A stretch of 64,000 nt of DNA, taken from contig NZ_JAJNMP010000001.1 of assembly GCF_021044935.1 (NCBI RefSeq), positions 620,001 to 684,000 of the forward strand. Reading direction: 5' to 3'. Both the position numbers and the translations under genes were made by a program. A model generated the notes under the pieces. That model searched no databases. It was not told where the DNA came from and saw nothing but the letters and a program-made list of their open reading frames with translations. This document shows, one piece after another, positions 18,101-25,355 of this stretch (within the stretch, counting starts at the first letter, position 1; each line of letters opens with the position of its first letter). This stretch comes from Agromyces cavernae (GTDB lineage: Bacteria > Actinomycetota > Actinomycetes > Actinomycetales > Microbacteriaceae).

Positions 18101-20345
18101 CGTCGCACCGCAGGCAGGCGCAGGCATCGACTGGGTCGACTTCTCGCTCGACACGCCCTATGGCGCCGTCGCCTCATCCTGGCGATCGGATGCCTCGGGC
18201 GCGATGAAGCTCGACGTCACCGTGCCGGCGAACACGACCGCGGAGATCCGCATTCCGACGTCGAGCCGTTGGGCGATCACCGAGGGCGGCAAGCCCGTCG
18301 AATCGGTACCGGGCATCGAGTTCTCCCGCTTCGGCGACGGTGTCGCCGTGTTCACGGTGGGTTCGGGCGAGTACGCGTTCGCCCAGGACGCGACGCTCGG
18401 CCGCATCGGCGATGCGCGAGACGCGGCATCCGAATTCGGCGACCAGGTCGATGCGCTCGTCGATGGGGGCGCACTTTCCGAGTCGCAGGTCGAATCGCTC
18501 GTCGAGTTCGCGGGCAAGCTCGCCGATCGCGCCGGAAAGTCGTGGGATGAGTTCGTCGGCGACAAGCCCGGTCGCGACCGCGCCCTGCGCACGGCCGGGG
18601 CGGTGCACCAGACGCTGAGCGCGATCCAGTCGATCACCGCGTACCTCGACCGCGAGGTCGCTCGCGGCGCACTGGCGGCCGAGACCGCCGACGGGCTCCG
18701 CGCGATCCTCGAGCCCGCCGCTGAGAAGCTGTCGGCGGTGTCGGCGACGCTCGTCGGGGCGCAGGTCTCGCTCACGACGCCGACCGAGGCCGTCTTCCCC
18801 GGTGACGTCGCCCGCGTCGACGTCACGCTCGACGTCAGCGGCGACAAGAAGCTGAGCCGCGCCGAGGCCGAGGTGACCTCATCCGATGGCTGGACGGTCA
18901 CCGCGGTCCCGCAGGACGGCGCGGCGACGCTCACGCCCGGCTCGATGACGACGTTCGCCTTCGACGTCGCGGTGCCGGCCGACGCGACCCCCGGCCCGCA
19001 CGGCCTCACCGGGTCGCTGACCTACCGCTATGGCGGGACCGACGTCACGCTTCCCGTGGATGCCGAGCTCGCCGTGTCCGCACCCGTGGCTGTGCAGGCG
19101 GTCTCCGTGGAGCCGGCGGCTGCCCATCCGGGCGATGTCGTCGCGCTTGCCGTCGACCTCGTCAACCGCACCGATGACGAGCGCTCGGGCACCGTCCAGA
19201 TGGCCGCGCCCGACGGATGGGATCCGGCGGAGCTGCCCTTCACGCTCGCGGCCGGCGCATCCGGCCGGTCGACCGTCGAGGTAACCGTGCCGTACACGGT
19301 CACAGCGGGAGACGCCGCCCTCGTGGCCAGCGTCGGGTCCTCCGACGAGGAGCGCGGTGAGGCGACGCTGGCGGTGGGCCTCACAACCACCCCGGCGATT
19401 GTCGTCGACCACGTCGACCTCGGCCTGGCCGCCTCCGAGCGGTCGCACGGGCTGACGGCGTCCGAGCACTCGGGCACGTCGCTGGAGGCGGGGCTGACCC
19501 GCCGGTACACGCACACGTCGTTCCCGGGCGGATGGTTCGAGTTCGACGTCGCGGTTCCGGAGGGCGAGTCGTTCGTGGTCCGTGCGGTCGAGACGTTCGA
19601 CGGAGCGCGGGCGAAGACCTACGACGTCTCCGCCGACGGCGAGCCGGTCTTCGAGCAGCGGTACTCCCGCACCGCGGGCGGCACCGGCACGATGACGTAC
19701 CAGTTCCTCGTGGACGACGACGCCATCACGGCCGACGGCACCGTGCGCCTCCGGTTCCAGGACGTCGACGGCGGGTACGACCCGTCGATCGCCGACGTGT
19801 GGATCCTGCCGGTGGCGAGCGGGCTCGACGCGGCGCAGAACGTGCTCGCCGGGTCATCCGTGACGGCGCGGACGAGCCTGCAGGCGGCGCCCGGGTGGAG
19901 CACGGCGAACCTGGTCGACGGCAAGCGCGAAAGCCTCGCCGGCGGGGCGAAGGGGTACACCTCGAACGGTCCGGACCGGGCGCCGACCGGCGTCGACCAG
20001 TGGGTCGCCTTCGACCGCGGTACCCCGAAAGCCCTGAACACGGTCGTGCTCTACCCCAGGACGGCGACCGCGGACGACACGGCGGGCGACGGCACCGACG
20101 GCGCCCACTTCCCGAAGGCGTTCGCGCTGCAGGTGAGCGACGACGGCACGACCTGGGCGACCGTGCACACGGTGACCGGCCAGGCGGATCCGGGCCCGCG
20201 CCCGCAGGCGTACCGGTTCGACACGACGCAGGCGCGCTACGTGCGGGTGCAGGTCGGCGAGCTCGGCCGGCCGACCGTGGCCGAGGGGCAGCTCGGCTTC
20301 TACCGACTGCAGCTCGCCGAGGTTCAGGCGTTCGAGCTGCGGTAG
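15156..20345 (+). CDS. Secreted alpha-L-rhamnosidase, GH78, multidomain (1729 aa)
   Basis: Predicted extracellular enzyme releasing L-rhamnose from plant or bacterial glycans. A signal peptide ends at about AFA/AT (residue 32). Next come fibronectin-like and rhamnosidase N-terminal beta domains, then the alpha/alpha barrel with DERMGWTGD (about 667-675, acid region) and GATTIWERW (about 927-935, base Glu). Residues 1205-1410 hold two NEW3-like Ig domains, 1415-1553 a beta domain, and 1558-1729 a discoidin-like F5/8C sugar-binding domain. No LPXTG motif is seen, so it is probably released. GTG 15156 with GAGGAGA is preferred to ATG 15126, which lies inside the operator palindrome. Confidence 0.9.
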   Translation: MRSNIRSAAVGMLVAGTVFASVISAPPPPAFAATSQATAVKVGELETNSSVDPIGIPLTAPSLSWQLASSGRGTVQSGYQVRVATSEDGLSAPDVWDSGKVESAASIEVPYGGPDLEGATAYAWQVRVWDGEGQASEWSSPATFETALASVDEWADAEWIGADTSIPAAWTDYTMTFRASKISGALGVYFRGRDSGNAYMWQLSQSARSLRPHVKTNGGYAVLTATPFPAGFDFAAEHEYSISVDGDTIVTKVDGAVLDTRTDRTHTAPGLVGFRTSGAEAGTVSEVEVTTESGSVLLDTTFPSGDRTFTAGAVQGGQLVVAGNTEPWYAFGADVPVLRSEFEVDKEVESARIYAAARGLYELRLNGEPVGDQQLAPGWTDYRTRIQYQTYDVTDLLDEGDNAIGAEIADGWYAGRVAMFGDSIYGSDTSLIAQLRIRYADGTEQVVATDDGWRTTNGPTTSADLLDGEAYDARRAAALGAWSEPGYDDGEWSAVVERPTATPQLEPQTAPPVRVTEELDATELPSPADGVHVYDLGQNMVGHPRVTLTGKAGQTARIRVAEVLNPDGSLYTANFRSAKATDYYTFATDEPETWEPKFTFHGFRYVEITGVDEAPPADAITGVVVGTDNRPTASLETSSALVNQLQSNIVWGQRGNFLSIPTDTPARDERMGWTGDINVFANTANVNMDSQLFLKKWLQDLRDTQNVSGSFPGVAPVVPGRFDGGYGSAGWADAGVHVPYSIWKAYGDTQILVDSYDSMKRYVDYLDSTAPGHIRNVGGYNDWLNLDDDTPATVIDTAFLAKGTREFSEMAAALGRDDDAQAYLERYEAIKAAFGAAFVSADGTVRGDSQTAYILTITNDLIPAGLEDQVAAQFVETLERRGNHLSTGFLGVDGLLPALTAIGRTDIAYTLLQNTGYPSWGYEIGKGATTIWERWNSIMPDGSFGPVEMNSFNHYAYGAVGEWMYRTMAGVSALEPGYRKVLVAPQAGAGIDWVDFSLDTPYGAVASSWRSDASGAMKLDVTVPANTTAEIRIPTSSRWAITEGGKPVESVPGIEFSRFGDGVAVFTVGSGEYAFAQDATLGRIGDARDAASEFGDQVDALVDGGALSESQVESLVEFAGKLADRAGKSWDEFVGDKPGRDRALRTAGAVHQTLSAIQSITAYLDREVARGALAAETADGLRAILEPAAEKLSAVSATLVGAQVSLTTPTEAVFPGDVARVDVTLDVSGDKKLSRAEAEVTSSDGWTVTAVPQDGAATLTPGSMTTFAFDVAVPADATPGPHGLTGSLTYRYGGTDVTLPVDAELAVSAPVAVQAVSVEPAAAHPGDVVALAVDLVNRTDDERSGTVQMAAPDGWDPAELPFTLAAGASGRSTVEVTVPYTVTAGDAALVASVGSSDEERGEATLAVGLTTTPAIVVDHVDLGLAASERSHGLTASEHSGTSLEAGLTRRYTHTSFPGGWFEFDVAVPEGESFVVRAVETFDGARAKTYDVSADGEPVFEQRYSRTAGGTGTMTYQFLVDDDAITADGTVRLRFQDVDGGYDPSIADVWILPVASGLDAAQNVLAGSSVTARTSLQAAPGWSTANLVDGKRESLAGGAKGYTSNGPDRAPTGVDQWVAFDRGTPKALNTVVLYPRTATADDTAGDGTDGAHFPKAFALQVSDDGTTWATVHTVTGQADPGPRPQAYRFDTTQARYVRVQVGELGRPTVAEGQLGFYRLQLAEVQAFELR

Positions 20346-20360
20346 CCACGAAACCGGCAC

Positions 20361-20437
20361 GAAAACAGGAAGACACGCCGATTCGGCCACGAAAACAGGA
20401 AGGAGCGACTGATTCCGGTCGCTCCTTCCTGTTTTCG
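20361..20437. repeat. GAAAACAGGAAG element, copy A, with 20-bp inverted repeat
   Basis: Three copies of the core word: plus strand at 20361-20372 and 20391-20402, inverted at 20425-20436. Bases 20390-20409 and 20418-20437 are a perfect 20-bp inverted repeat with an 8-base loop. It lies between the convergent rhamnosidase and glpD genes and probably also ends transcription from both sides. A related copy is at 57229-57306. Confidence 0.75.
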
Positions 20438-20508
20438 GGGCGTGGGTGGACCGGAGCTGAGGTGCGCGGGTGGTGCAGAGTTGAGGGCGCGAGCGTCGCG
20501 GCCGCGCC

Positions 20509-22152
20509 TCAGCCGAGTCGAGCCATCGCTGCTTCGACGATCTCCGCGACTGCGGCGTTCGCCCGCTCGCGGTCGGCGGCGACGAGTCCGATGCGGGTGC
20601 GGCGGTCGAGCACGTCGTCGACGTCGAGTGCGCCTTCGGCGAGGACCGCGAACTCGATCTCCGCACGGGTGATGTCGAGGCCCGGTGCGATGCGGTCGGC
20701 CGGGCGGTCGCAGTGCGCCCGCTCGAGCACGGCGGATGCCTCGGCGCCGAAGCGGGCCGTCAGCCAGGCGGGTGATTCGTGGGGCGCACGGGCCCTCGGC
20801 TGCTCGCCGCCCGGTACCCCGAGCGACGCGACGGGAACCGCCGAGGCCGGGGCGCCGACGAGCGCGAGCTCCGCCGTGCGGCATCCCGGGTCGACGAGGC
20901 CCGCGTGCCGGCAGGCGAGATCGACGGCGTCGCGCGCCATCGCCCGATAGGTCGTGAGCTTGCCGCCGAGCACGTTGACGACTCCCGAGCCCGAGACGGC
21001 GACGTGGTGCCGGCGCGAGATGTCGGCGGTCGCACCATCGCCACCCGTGTCGATGAGGGGGCGGAGGCCCGCGAAGGCGCCGAGCACATCGCCCCGGCCG
21101 AGGGGGCGTTCGAGCGCCGACGAGACGGTGCGGAGCAGGAAGTCGATCTCGGCGTCCTGAGGCTCGGGCACGTCGGGCACCGGCCCCGGTGCATCCTCGT
21201 CGGTGAGGCCGACGACCACCCGACCGAGCTGCTGCGGCAGCGCGAAGACGAAGCGGCTGATCGAGCCGGGATGCGGCACCGTGAGCGCGGCGGACGGGTG
21301 CCCGAGCGCGGCCGCGTCGAGCACGAGATGGGTGCCCCGGCTCGGTCGCATCCGGATCCCCGGATCGAGTTCGCCCGCCCAGACGCCGGCGGCGTTCACG
21401 ACGACCCGGGCGCGAACGCGCAGCGAGCCGCCGCCGAGAGCGTCGGTGAGGGTCGCCTCGTCGGCACCCGCGTTCGTGACCCGCATCCGGGTCAGCACCG
21501 TCGCTCCATGGGCGGCCGCGGTGCGCGCCAGGGCGACGACGAGCCGGGCGTCGTCGACGAGCTGCCCGTCGTGGGCGAGCACGCCGCCGCGCAGGCCTTC
21601 GCGCCGGAGGGCGGGTGCGAGGCGCAGCGCCTCGTCGCGGCCGATGCGCCGGGGGTGCGCGAGCACCGAGGCCGGGGTGCGGGCGAGCATGCGCAGCCCG
21701 TCGCCGAGACCCATGCCGACGCCGCCGAAGACCCGCTGCTTCGCCGACACCGAGGGCACGAAGGGCAGCAGCTGCGGCAGGCTCCGCACGAGGTGCGGCG
21801 CGACGCGCGTCATGAGCAGGTGTCGCTCGACCGCGCTCTCCCGTGCGACGGCGACGTCGCCGGTCGCCAGGTAGCGCAGCCCGCCGTGCACGAGCTTGGA
21901 GCTCCAGCGGCTCGTGCCGAACGCGAGGTCGTGGGCTTCGGCGAGCACGACCGAGAGGCCGCGGCTCGCCGCGTCGAGCGCGAAGCCCGCGCCAGTGACG
22001 CCGCCGCCGATGACGAGCAGGTCGACCGGCTCGGTGCGGGCGGCGAGGGCGTCGAGCTCGCGCGAGCGGCGTGCCGCGTTCAGGGCGGAGGAGTGCGCCG
22101 GGGCCGTCGTGCGGGAGTTCAGGGGCGAAGGTGCCCGTCGAGTGCGTGCCAA
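20509..22152 (-). CDS. glpD: Glycerol-3-phosphate dehydrogenase/oxidase, GlpD family
   Basis: FAD enzyme oxidising glycerol 3-phosphate to DHAP. VIGGGVTGAGFALDAASRG near residue 41 is the FAD dinucleotide-binding site, FGTSRWSSKLVHGGLRYL the conserved GlpD signature, and GGKLTTYRAMARDAVD lies near 400. A TTG at 22152 is the only usual start codon upstream of the FAD motif in this frame, giving 547 aa and a 34-base overlap with tetR; the true start is uncertain. It shares the divergent cluster with an alkyl-DHAP synthase-like gene, which would consume a DHAP derivative. Confidence 0.88.
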   Translation of the reverse strand: MARTRRAPSPLNSRTTAPAHSSALNAARRSRELDALAARTEPVDLLVIGGGVTGAGFALDAASRGLSVVLAEAHDLAFGTSRWSSKLVHGGLRYLATGDVAVARESAVERHLLMTRVAPHLVRSLPQLLPFVPSVSAKQRVFGGVGMGLGDGLRMLARTPASVLAHPRRIGRDEALRLAPALRREGLRGGVLAHDGQLVDDARLVVALARTAAAHGATVLTRMRVTNAGADEATLTDALGGGSLRVRARVVVNAAGVWAGELDPGIRMRPSRGTHLVLDAAALGHPSAALTVPHPGSISRFVFALPQQLGRVVVGLTDEDAPGPVPDVPEPQDAEIDFLLRTVSSALERPLGRGDVLGAFAGLRPLIDTGGDGATADISRRHHVAVSGSGVVNVLGGKLTTYRAMARDAVDLACRHAGLVDPGCRTAELALVGAPASAVPVASLGVPGGEQPRARAPHESPAWLTARFGAEASAVLERAHCDRPADRIAPGLDITRAEIEFAVLAEGALDVDDVLDRRTRIGLVAADRERANAAVAEIVEAAMARLG

Positions 22153-22715
22153 AGTTCGCTGCTCCAATGCGGCTCGTCGATGAGGGTGGAGACGGTGTTG
22201 TGCGAGAGGATCGCCGACTGCGCGATGAGCAGCAGCATGACGGCGAGGTCGCTCGGGGCGCCGGGGCGCACGGTGCCGCCCCGCTGCGCGAGGGCGATCG
22301 CCGCGGCGAGCCACTGCAGGATCACCCGCTGGCTCGAGCCGATGCGCTGCAGCGTGTAGCGGGTGAAGACCTCGGGTTCGCGTTCGAGCAGCCGCCCGTA
22401 GAGGGGGTCGGTGCGGAACAGCTCGGAGAAGCGCAGCACGTCGCGCACGATCTCGTCGCGCGACTGCGCGGGCTCGGGAAACTGCGCGATGAGCGACACG
22501 GTGGCGCGGTGCAGTGCGGAGCGCACGATCTCGTCGGCGCTCGACCAGCGACGGTACACCGTGGGCCGGCTGACACCGGCGTTGCGGGCGACCTCGGCGA
22601 CGGTGACACCGCCGACGCCGCGGGCTGCGATGAGTTCGACGGCGGCGTCGAGCATGCGCGTCTCGGCATCGCTCCAGGCCGGGCGGTCGAGCTCGGTTGC
22701 TTGACGATCTTCCAT
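22119..22715 (-). CDS. TetR-family regulator of the glpD / alkyl-DHAP synthase cluster
   Basis: 198 residues with an N-terminal helix-turn-helix (GVGGVTVAEVARNAGVSRPTVYRRW, residues 33-57) and a variable ligand-binding C-terminus. It is divergent from the FAD oxidase gene with only 20 bases between starts, and the inverted repeat there is the likely operator. Position matches Rv2250c of M. tuberculosis, from memory. It overlaps the start of glpD, so both are in one transcript. Confidence 0.9.
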   Translation of the reverse strand: MEDRQATELDRPAWSDAETRMLDAAVELIAARGVGGVTVAEVARNAGVSRPTVYRRWSSADEIVRSALHRATVSLIAQFPEPAQSRDEIVRDVLRFSELFRTDPLYGRLLEREPEVFTRYTLQRIGSSQRVILQWLAAAIALAQRGGTVRPGAPSDLAVMLLLIAQSAILSHNTVSTLIDEPHWSSELWHALDGHLRP

Positions 22716-22733
22716 GATGTGTCACACTGTAAC
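22701..22733. promoter_or_regulatory. Divergent promoter with TetR operator
   Basis: TTGACG (22701-22706) is a good -35 for the rightward genes. GTCACA-C-TGTAAC (22721-22733) is an imperfect 6+1+6 inverted repeat in the 20-base gap. TACAGT on the minus strand may be the tetR -10 box. One bound repressor could close both promoters. Confidence 0.6.
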
Positions 22734-22735
22734 GC

Positions 22736-24403
22736 ATGGTCGACGAAGACGGCACCGCCCCTACCGCCACGACGCCGGGCGACGAGACATCCGCCCCGAT
22801 GCGCTGGAACGGCTGGGGGGATCCCGCCAAGGCGAAGGAGCTGCCGCTCGCCGTGCGCACCCTGCTGCCGATGCTGCTCGGCCGCACGCCGAAGCCGGCT
22901 CCCGCGGCGAAGCTCGACGAGGTCGAGCTCGACGCCTCCCGGCTCGGCGACGACGACCGCGCCGCGCTCGCCGACGTGGTCGGTCAGGAGCACCTCGCGG
23001 TCGACGACGAGGCGCGCATCCGCCACGCGGGCGGCCGCTCGACGCCCGACCTCCTGCGTCGGCGCGCGCAGCATCAGGATGCCCCGGACGCCGTCGTCAC
23101 GCCGGCCGATCACGCGCAGGTGCTCGCGGTGCTGCGGCTCGCGAGCGAACGCGGCATCGCGGTCGTGCCCTTCGGCGGCGGCACGAGTGTCGTCGGCGGA
23201 CTCGACCCCGAGCGGGGCGACCACCACGCGGTGATCGCGCTCGACCTCGGCCGCCTCACCGGGCTCGTCTCGCTCGACGAGACGAGCGGCGAGGCCGTGC
23301 TCGGCGCTGGCACGACCGGCCCCGAGGCCGAACGCCTGCTCGGCGCCCACGGCTTCGAGCTCGGCCACTTCCCGCAGAGCTTCCGCTACGCGACCCTCGG
23401 CGGGTTCGCGGCCGCTCGCTCCTCGGGTCAGAACTCGGCCGGCAACGGCCGCTTCGACGCGATGGTCACGGGCCTGCGCGTGGCCACGCCGACCGGTGAG
23501 CTCGAACTCGGCCGGGCGCCGGGCTCGGCCGCGGGCCCCGACCTCCTGCGCCTCTTCCTCGGCTCCGAGGGCGCCTTCGGCGTCATCACCGAGGTGCGGC
23601 TGCGCGTGCACCCGGTGCCCGCCGTGCGCCTCGCCGAGGCGTGGACCTTCCCCGACTTCGCGACCGGCGCCGACGCACTGCGGCGGGTGGCGCAGCTCGG
23701 CACCGGGCCCACCGTCATCCGCCTCTCGGACGAGGCCGAGACGGGCGTCTCGCTCGCCCAGGTCGGCCGCATCGGCAAGGCGCTCGCGAAGGGCGCGAGC
23801 GCGATCACCGTGTTCGAGGGCGGCGCCGAGCTCGCCGCCGACCGGCACGCCCGCACCGCGCAGGTGCTGCGCGAGGCCGGCGGCACCTCGGCCGGGCCCG
23901 CCGCCGCCGAGGAATGGGTGCACGGCCGCTTCAACGCCCCGTACCTGCGCGACGCGCTGCTCGACCACGGCGTGTTCTGCGAGACGCTCGAGACGGCGAC
24001 GACCTGGTCGAACCTCGAACGGCTGAAGCGCGAGGTCACCGCCGCGATCTCCGACGGCTTCGCCGCGCGGGGCGCGAAGTCGCTGGTGCTGTGCCACGTC
24101 TCGCACGTGTACCCGACGGGCGCCGCCCTCTACTTCACGATCCTCGCGGGCGTGAAGGGCGAGCAGCTCACCGAGTGGGAGCCCGTGAAGGCCGCGGTGA
24201 ACGACGCGATCATGGTGGGCGGCGGCACGATCAGCCACCACCACGGCGTCGGCCGCGACCACGCGCCGTGGCTCGAACGCGAGATCGGGCCCGTCGGGGT
24301 GCGTCTGCTGCGCGCCGTGAAGGCCGAGCTCGACCCGGCCGGCGTCATGAACCCGGGCGCGCTCGTCGCGGCGGGCGGACGCTCAGAACCCGGGAGCCGC
24401 TGA
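22736..24403 (+). CDS. FAD-binding oxidase, alkyldihydroxyacetonephosphate synthase-like
   Basis: 555 residues of the vanillyl-alcohol oxidase superfamily. RWNGWGDP near residue 23 is a signature of alkyl-DHAP synthases, and PFGGGTSVVGG (about 143) with ATLGGFAAARSSGQNS (about 220) are FAD loops. GGTISHHHGVGRDH near 500 holds the histidine cluster needed for the acyl-to-alkyl exchange that makes ether lipids. If active as such, the pathway would make an ether bond from acyl-DHAP. Its homologue Rv2251 is called only a flavoprotein, so the reaction is inferred. Confidence 0.8.
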   Translation: MVDEDGTAPTATTPGDETSAPMRWNGWGDPAKAKELPLAVRTLLPMLLGRTPKPAPAAKLDEVELDASRLGDDDRAALADVVGQEHLAVDDEARIRHAGGRSTPDLLRRRAQHQDAPDAVVTPADHAQVLAVLRLASERGIAVVPFGGGTSVVGGLDPERGDHHAVIALDLGRLTGLVSLDETSGEAVLGAGTTGPEAERLLGAHGFELGHFPQSFRYATLGGFAAARSSGQNSAGNGRFDAMVTGLRVATPTGELELGRAPGSAAGPDLLRLFLGSEGAFGVITEVRLRVHPVPAVRLAEAWTFPDFATGADALRRVAQLGTGPTVIRLSDEAETGVSLAQVGRIGKALAKGASAITVFEGGAELAADRHARTAQVLREAGGTSAGPAAAEEWVHGRFNAPYLRDALLDHGVFCETLETATTWSNLERLKREVTAAISDGFAARGAKSLVLCHVSHVYPTGAALYFTILAGVKGEQLTEWEPVKAAVNDAIMVGGGTISHHHGVGRDHAPWLEREIGPVGVRLLRAVKAELDPAGVMNPGALVAAGGRSEPGSR

Positions 24404-24404
24404 C

Positions 24405-25355
24405 ATGATCGGGCACATCGTGGTGCTCGTGAACCCGAGCTCGGGCCGCGGCCGCGGCGCCGAGGCCGCGCAGCGCGCCGTCGCCCGGCTCGAGCAGCTC
24501 GGGGCCGAGCTGCGCGTGCTCTCGGGCGCGTCGGTCGACGACACCCGCCGGCTCGCCCGCGAGGCGGTCGCGACCCGACCCAGCGCGCTCGTCGTCGTCG
24601 GCGGCGACGGCACGCTCTCCTCGGTGCTCGACGCCGTCGTCGGCTCGGGGGTGCCGATCGCCCTCGTCCCCGCCGGCACCGGCAACGACCTCGCCCGTGC
24701 CCTCGGCCTGCCCTTCGACGCGGCCGACGCCGCGGCGGACGCGGCGGAGCTCGCCGTGCACGGCACGCCCCGCGCGATCGACGTCGGCGAGGTCGAGTCG
24801 GCGACGGGCACGAAGCGCTTCCTCACCGTCGCGGCACTCGGCTTCGACGCACACGTCAGCGAGCGCACGAACCGGTTGCGCTGGCCCAGCGGGCGGGCAC
24901 GCTACTACCTGGCCCTCGTCATCGAGCTCGCGCGCCTGCGCCCGGTGCCCTTCGAGTACCGCCTCGACGGGCAGTCGCTGCGCGCGGCGCCCGGCACCCT
25001 CATCGCCGTCGGCAGCACGCGCAGCTACGGCGGGGGCAAGCCGGTGTGCCCGGCGGCGGTCCCCGACGACGGGCTGCTCGACGTCACGCACGTCGGCCCG
25101 CTCGGTCGAGCGAAGCTCGCCCGGCTCTTCCCGCTGCTGCTGCGCGGCGCCCACGTCGAACGGCCAGAGGTCACGACCGCGCAGGCGAGCGTCGTCGAGG
25201 TGGATGCCCCGGGGCTCGTCGTCTACGCCGACGGCGAGCGCGTCGGTTCGGGGCGGGTGCGGATCAGGGTCGTGCCGGGGGCGCTCACCGTGCTCGTGCC
25301 CTCCGCGAGCGGCGTCGTCGTCGCCGCAGAGGCCGGCCGCGAGGCATCCGCATGA
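24405..25355 (+). CDS. Diacylglycerol kinase family lipid kinase
   Basis: 316 residues of the DagK/LCB5 type. VVLVNPSSGRGRG at the N-terminus and the nucleotide-binding VVGGDGTLSSVLDAVV near residue 67 are diagnostic, followed by LVPAGTGNDLARALG. It phosphorylates a lipid alcohol, most likely diacylglycerol. It starts one base after the preceding stop and overlaps the next gene by four bases, so it is firmly in the operon. Confidence 0.9.
   Translation: MIGHIVVLVNPSSGRGRGAEAAQRAVARLEQLGAELRVLSGASVDDTRRLAREAVATRPSALVVVGGDGTLSSVLDAVVGSGVPIALVPAGTGNDLARALGLPFDAADAAADAAELAVHGTPRAIDVGEVESATGTKRFLTVAALGFDAHVSERTNRLRWPSGRARYYLALVIELARLRPVPFEYRLDGQSLRAAPGTLIAVGSTRSYGGGKPVCPAAVPDDGLLDVTHVGPLGRAKLARLFPLLLRGAHVERPEVTTAQASVVEVDAPGLVVYADGERVGSGRVRIRVVPGALTVLVPSASGVVVAAEAGREASA

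Noticed and set aside
20361..20437. CRISPR-like repeats
   Set aside because: Only three short core copies with one inverted, no spacer regularity and no cas genes; it is an intergenic repeat element.
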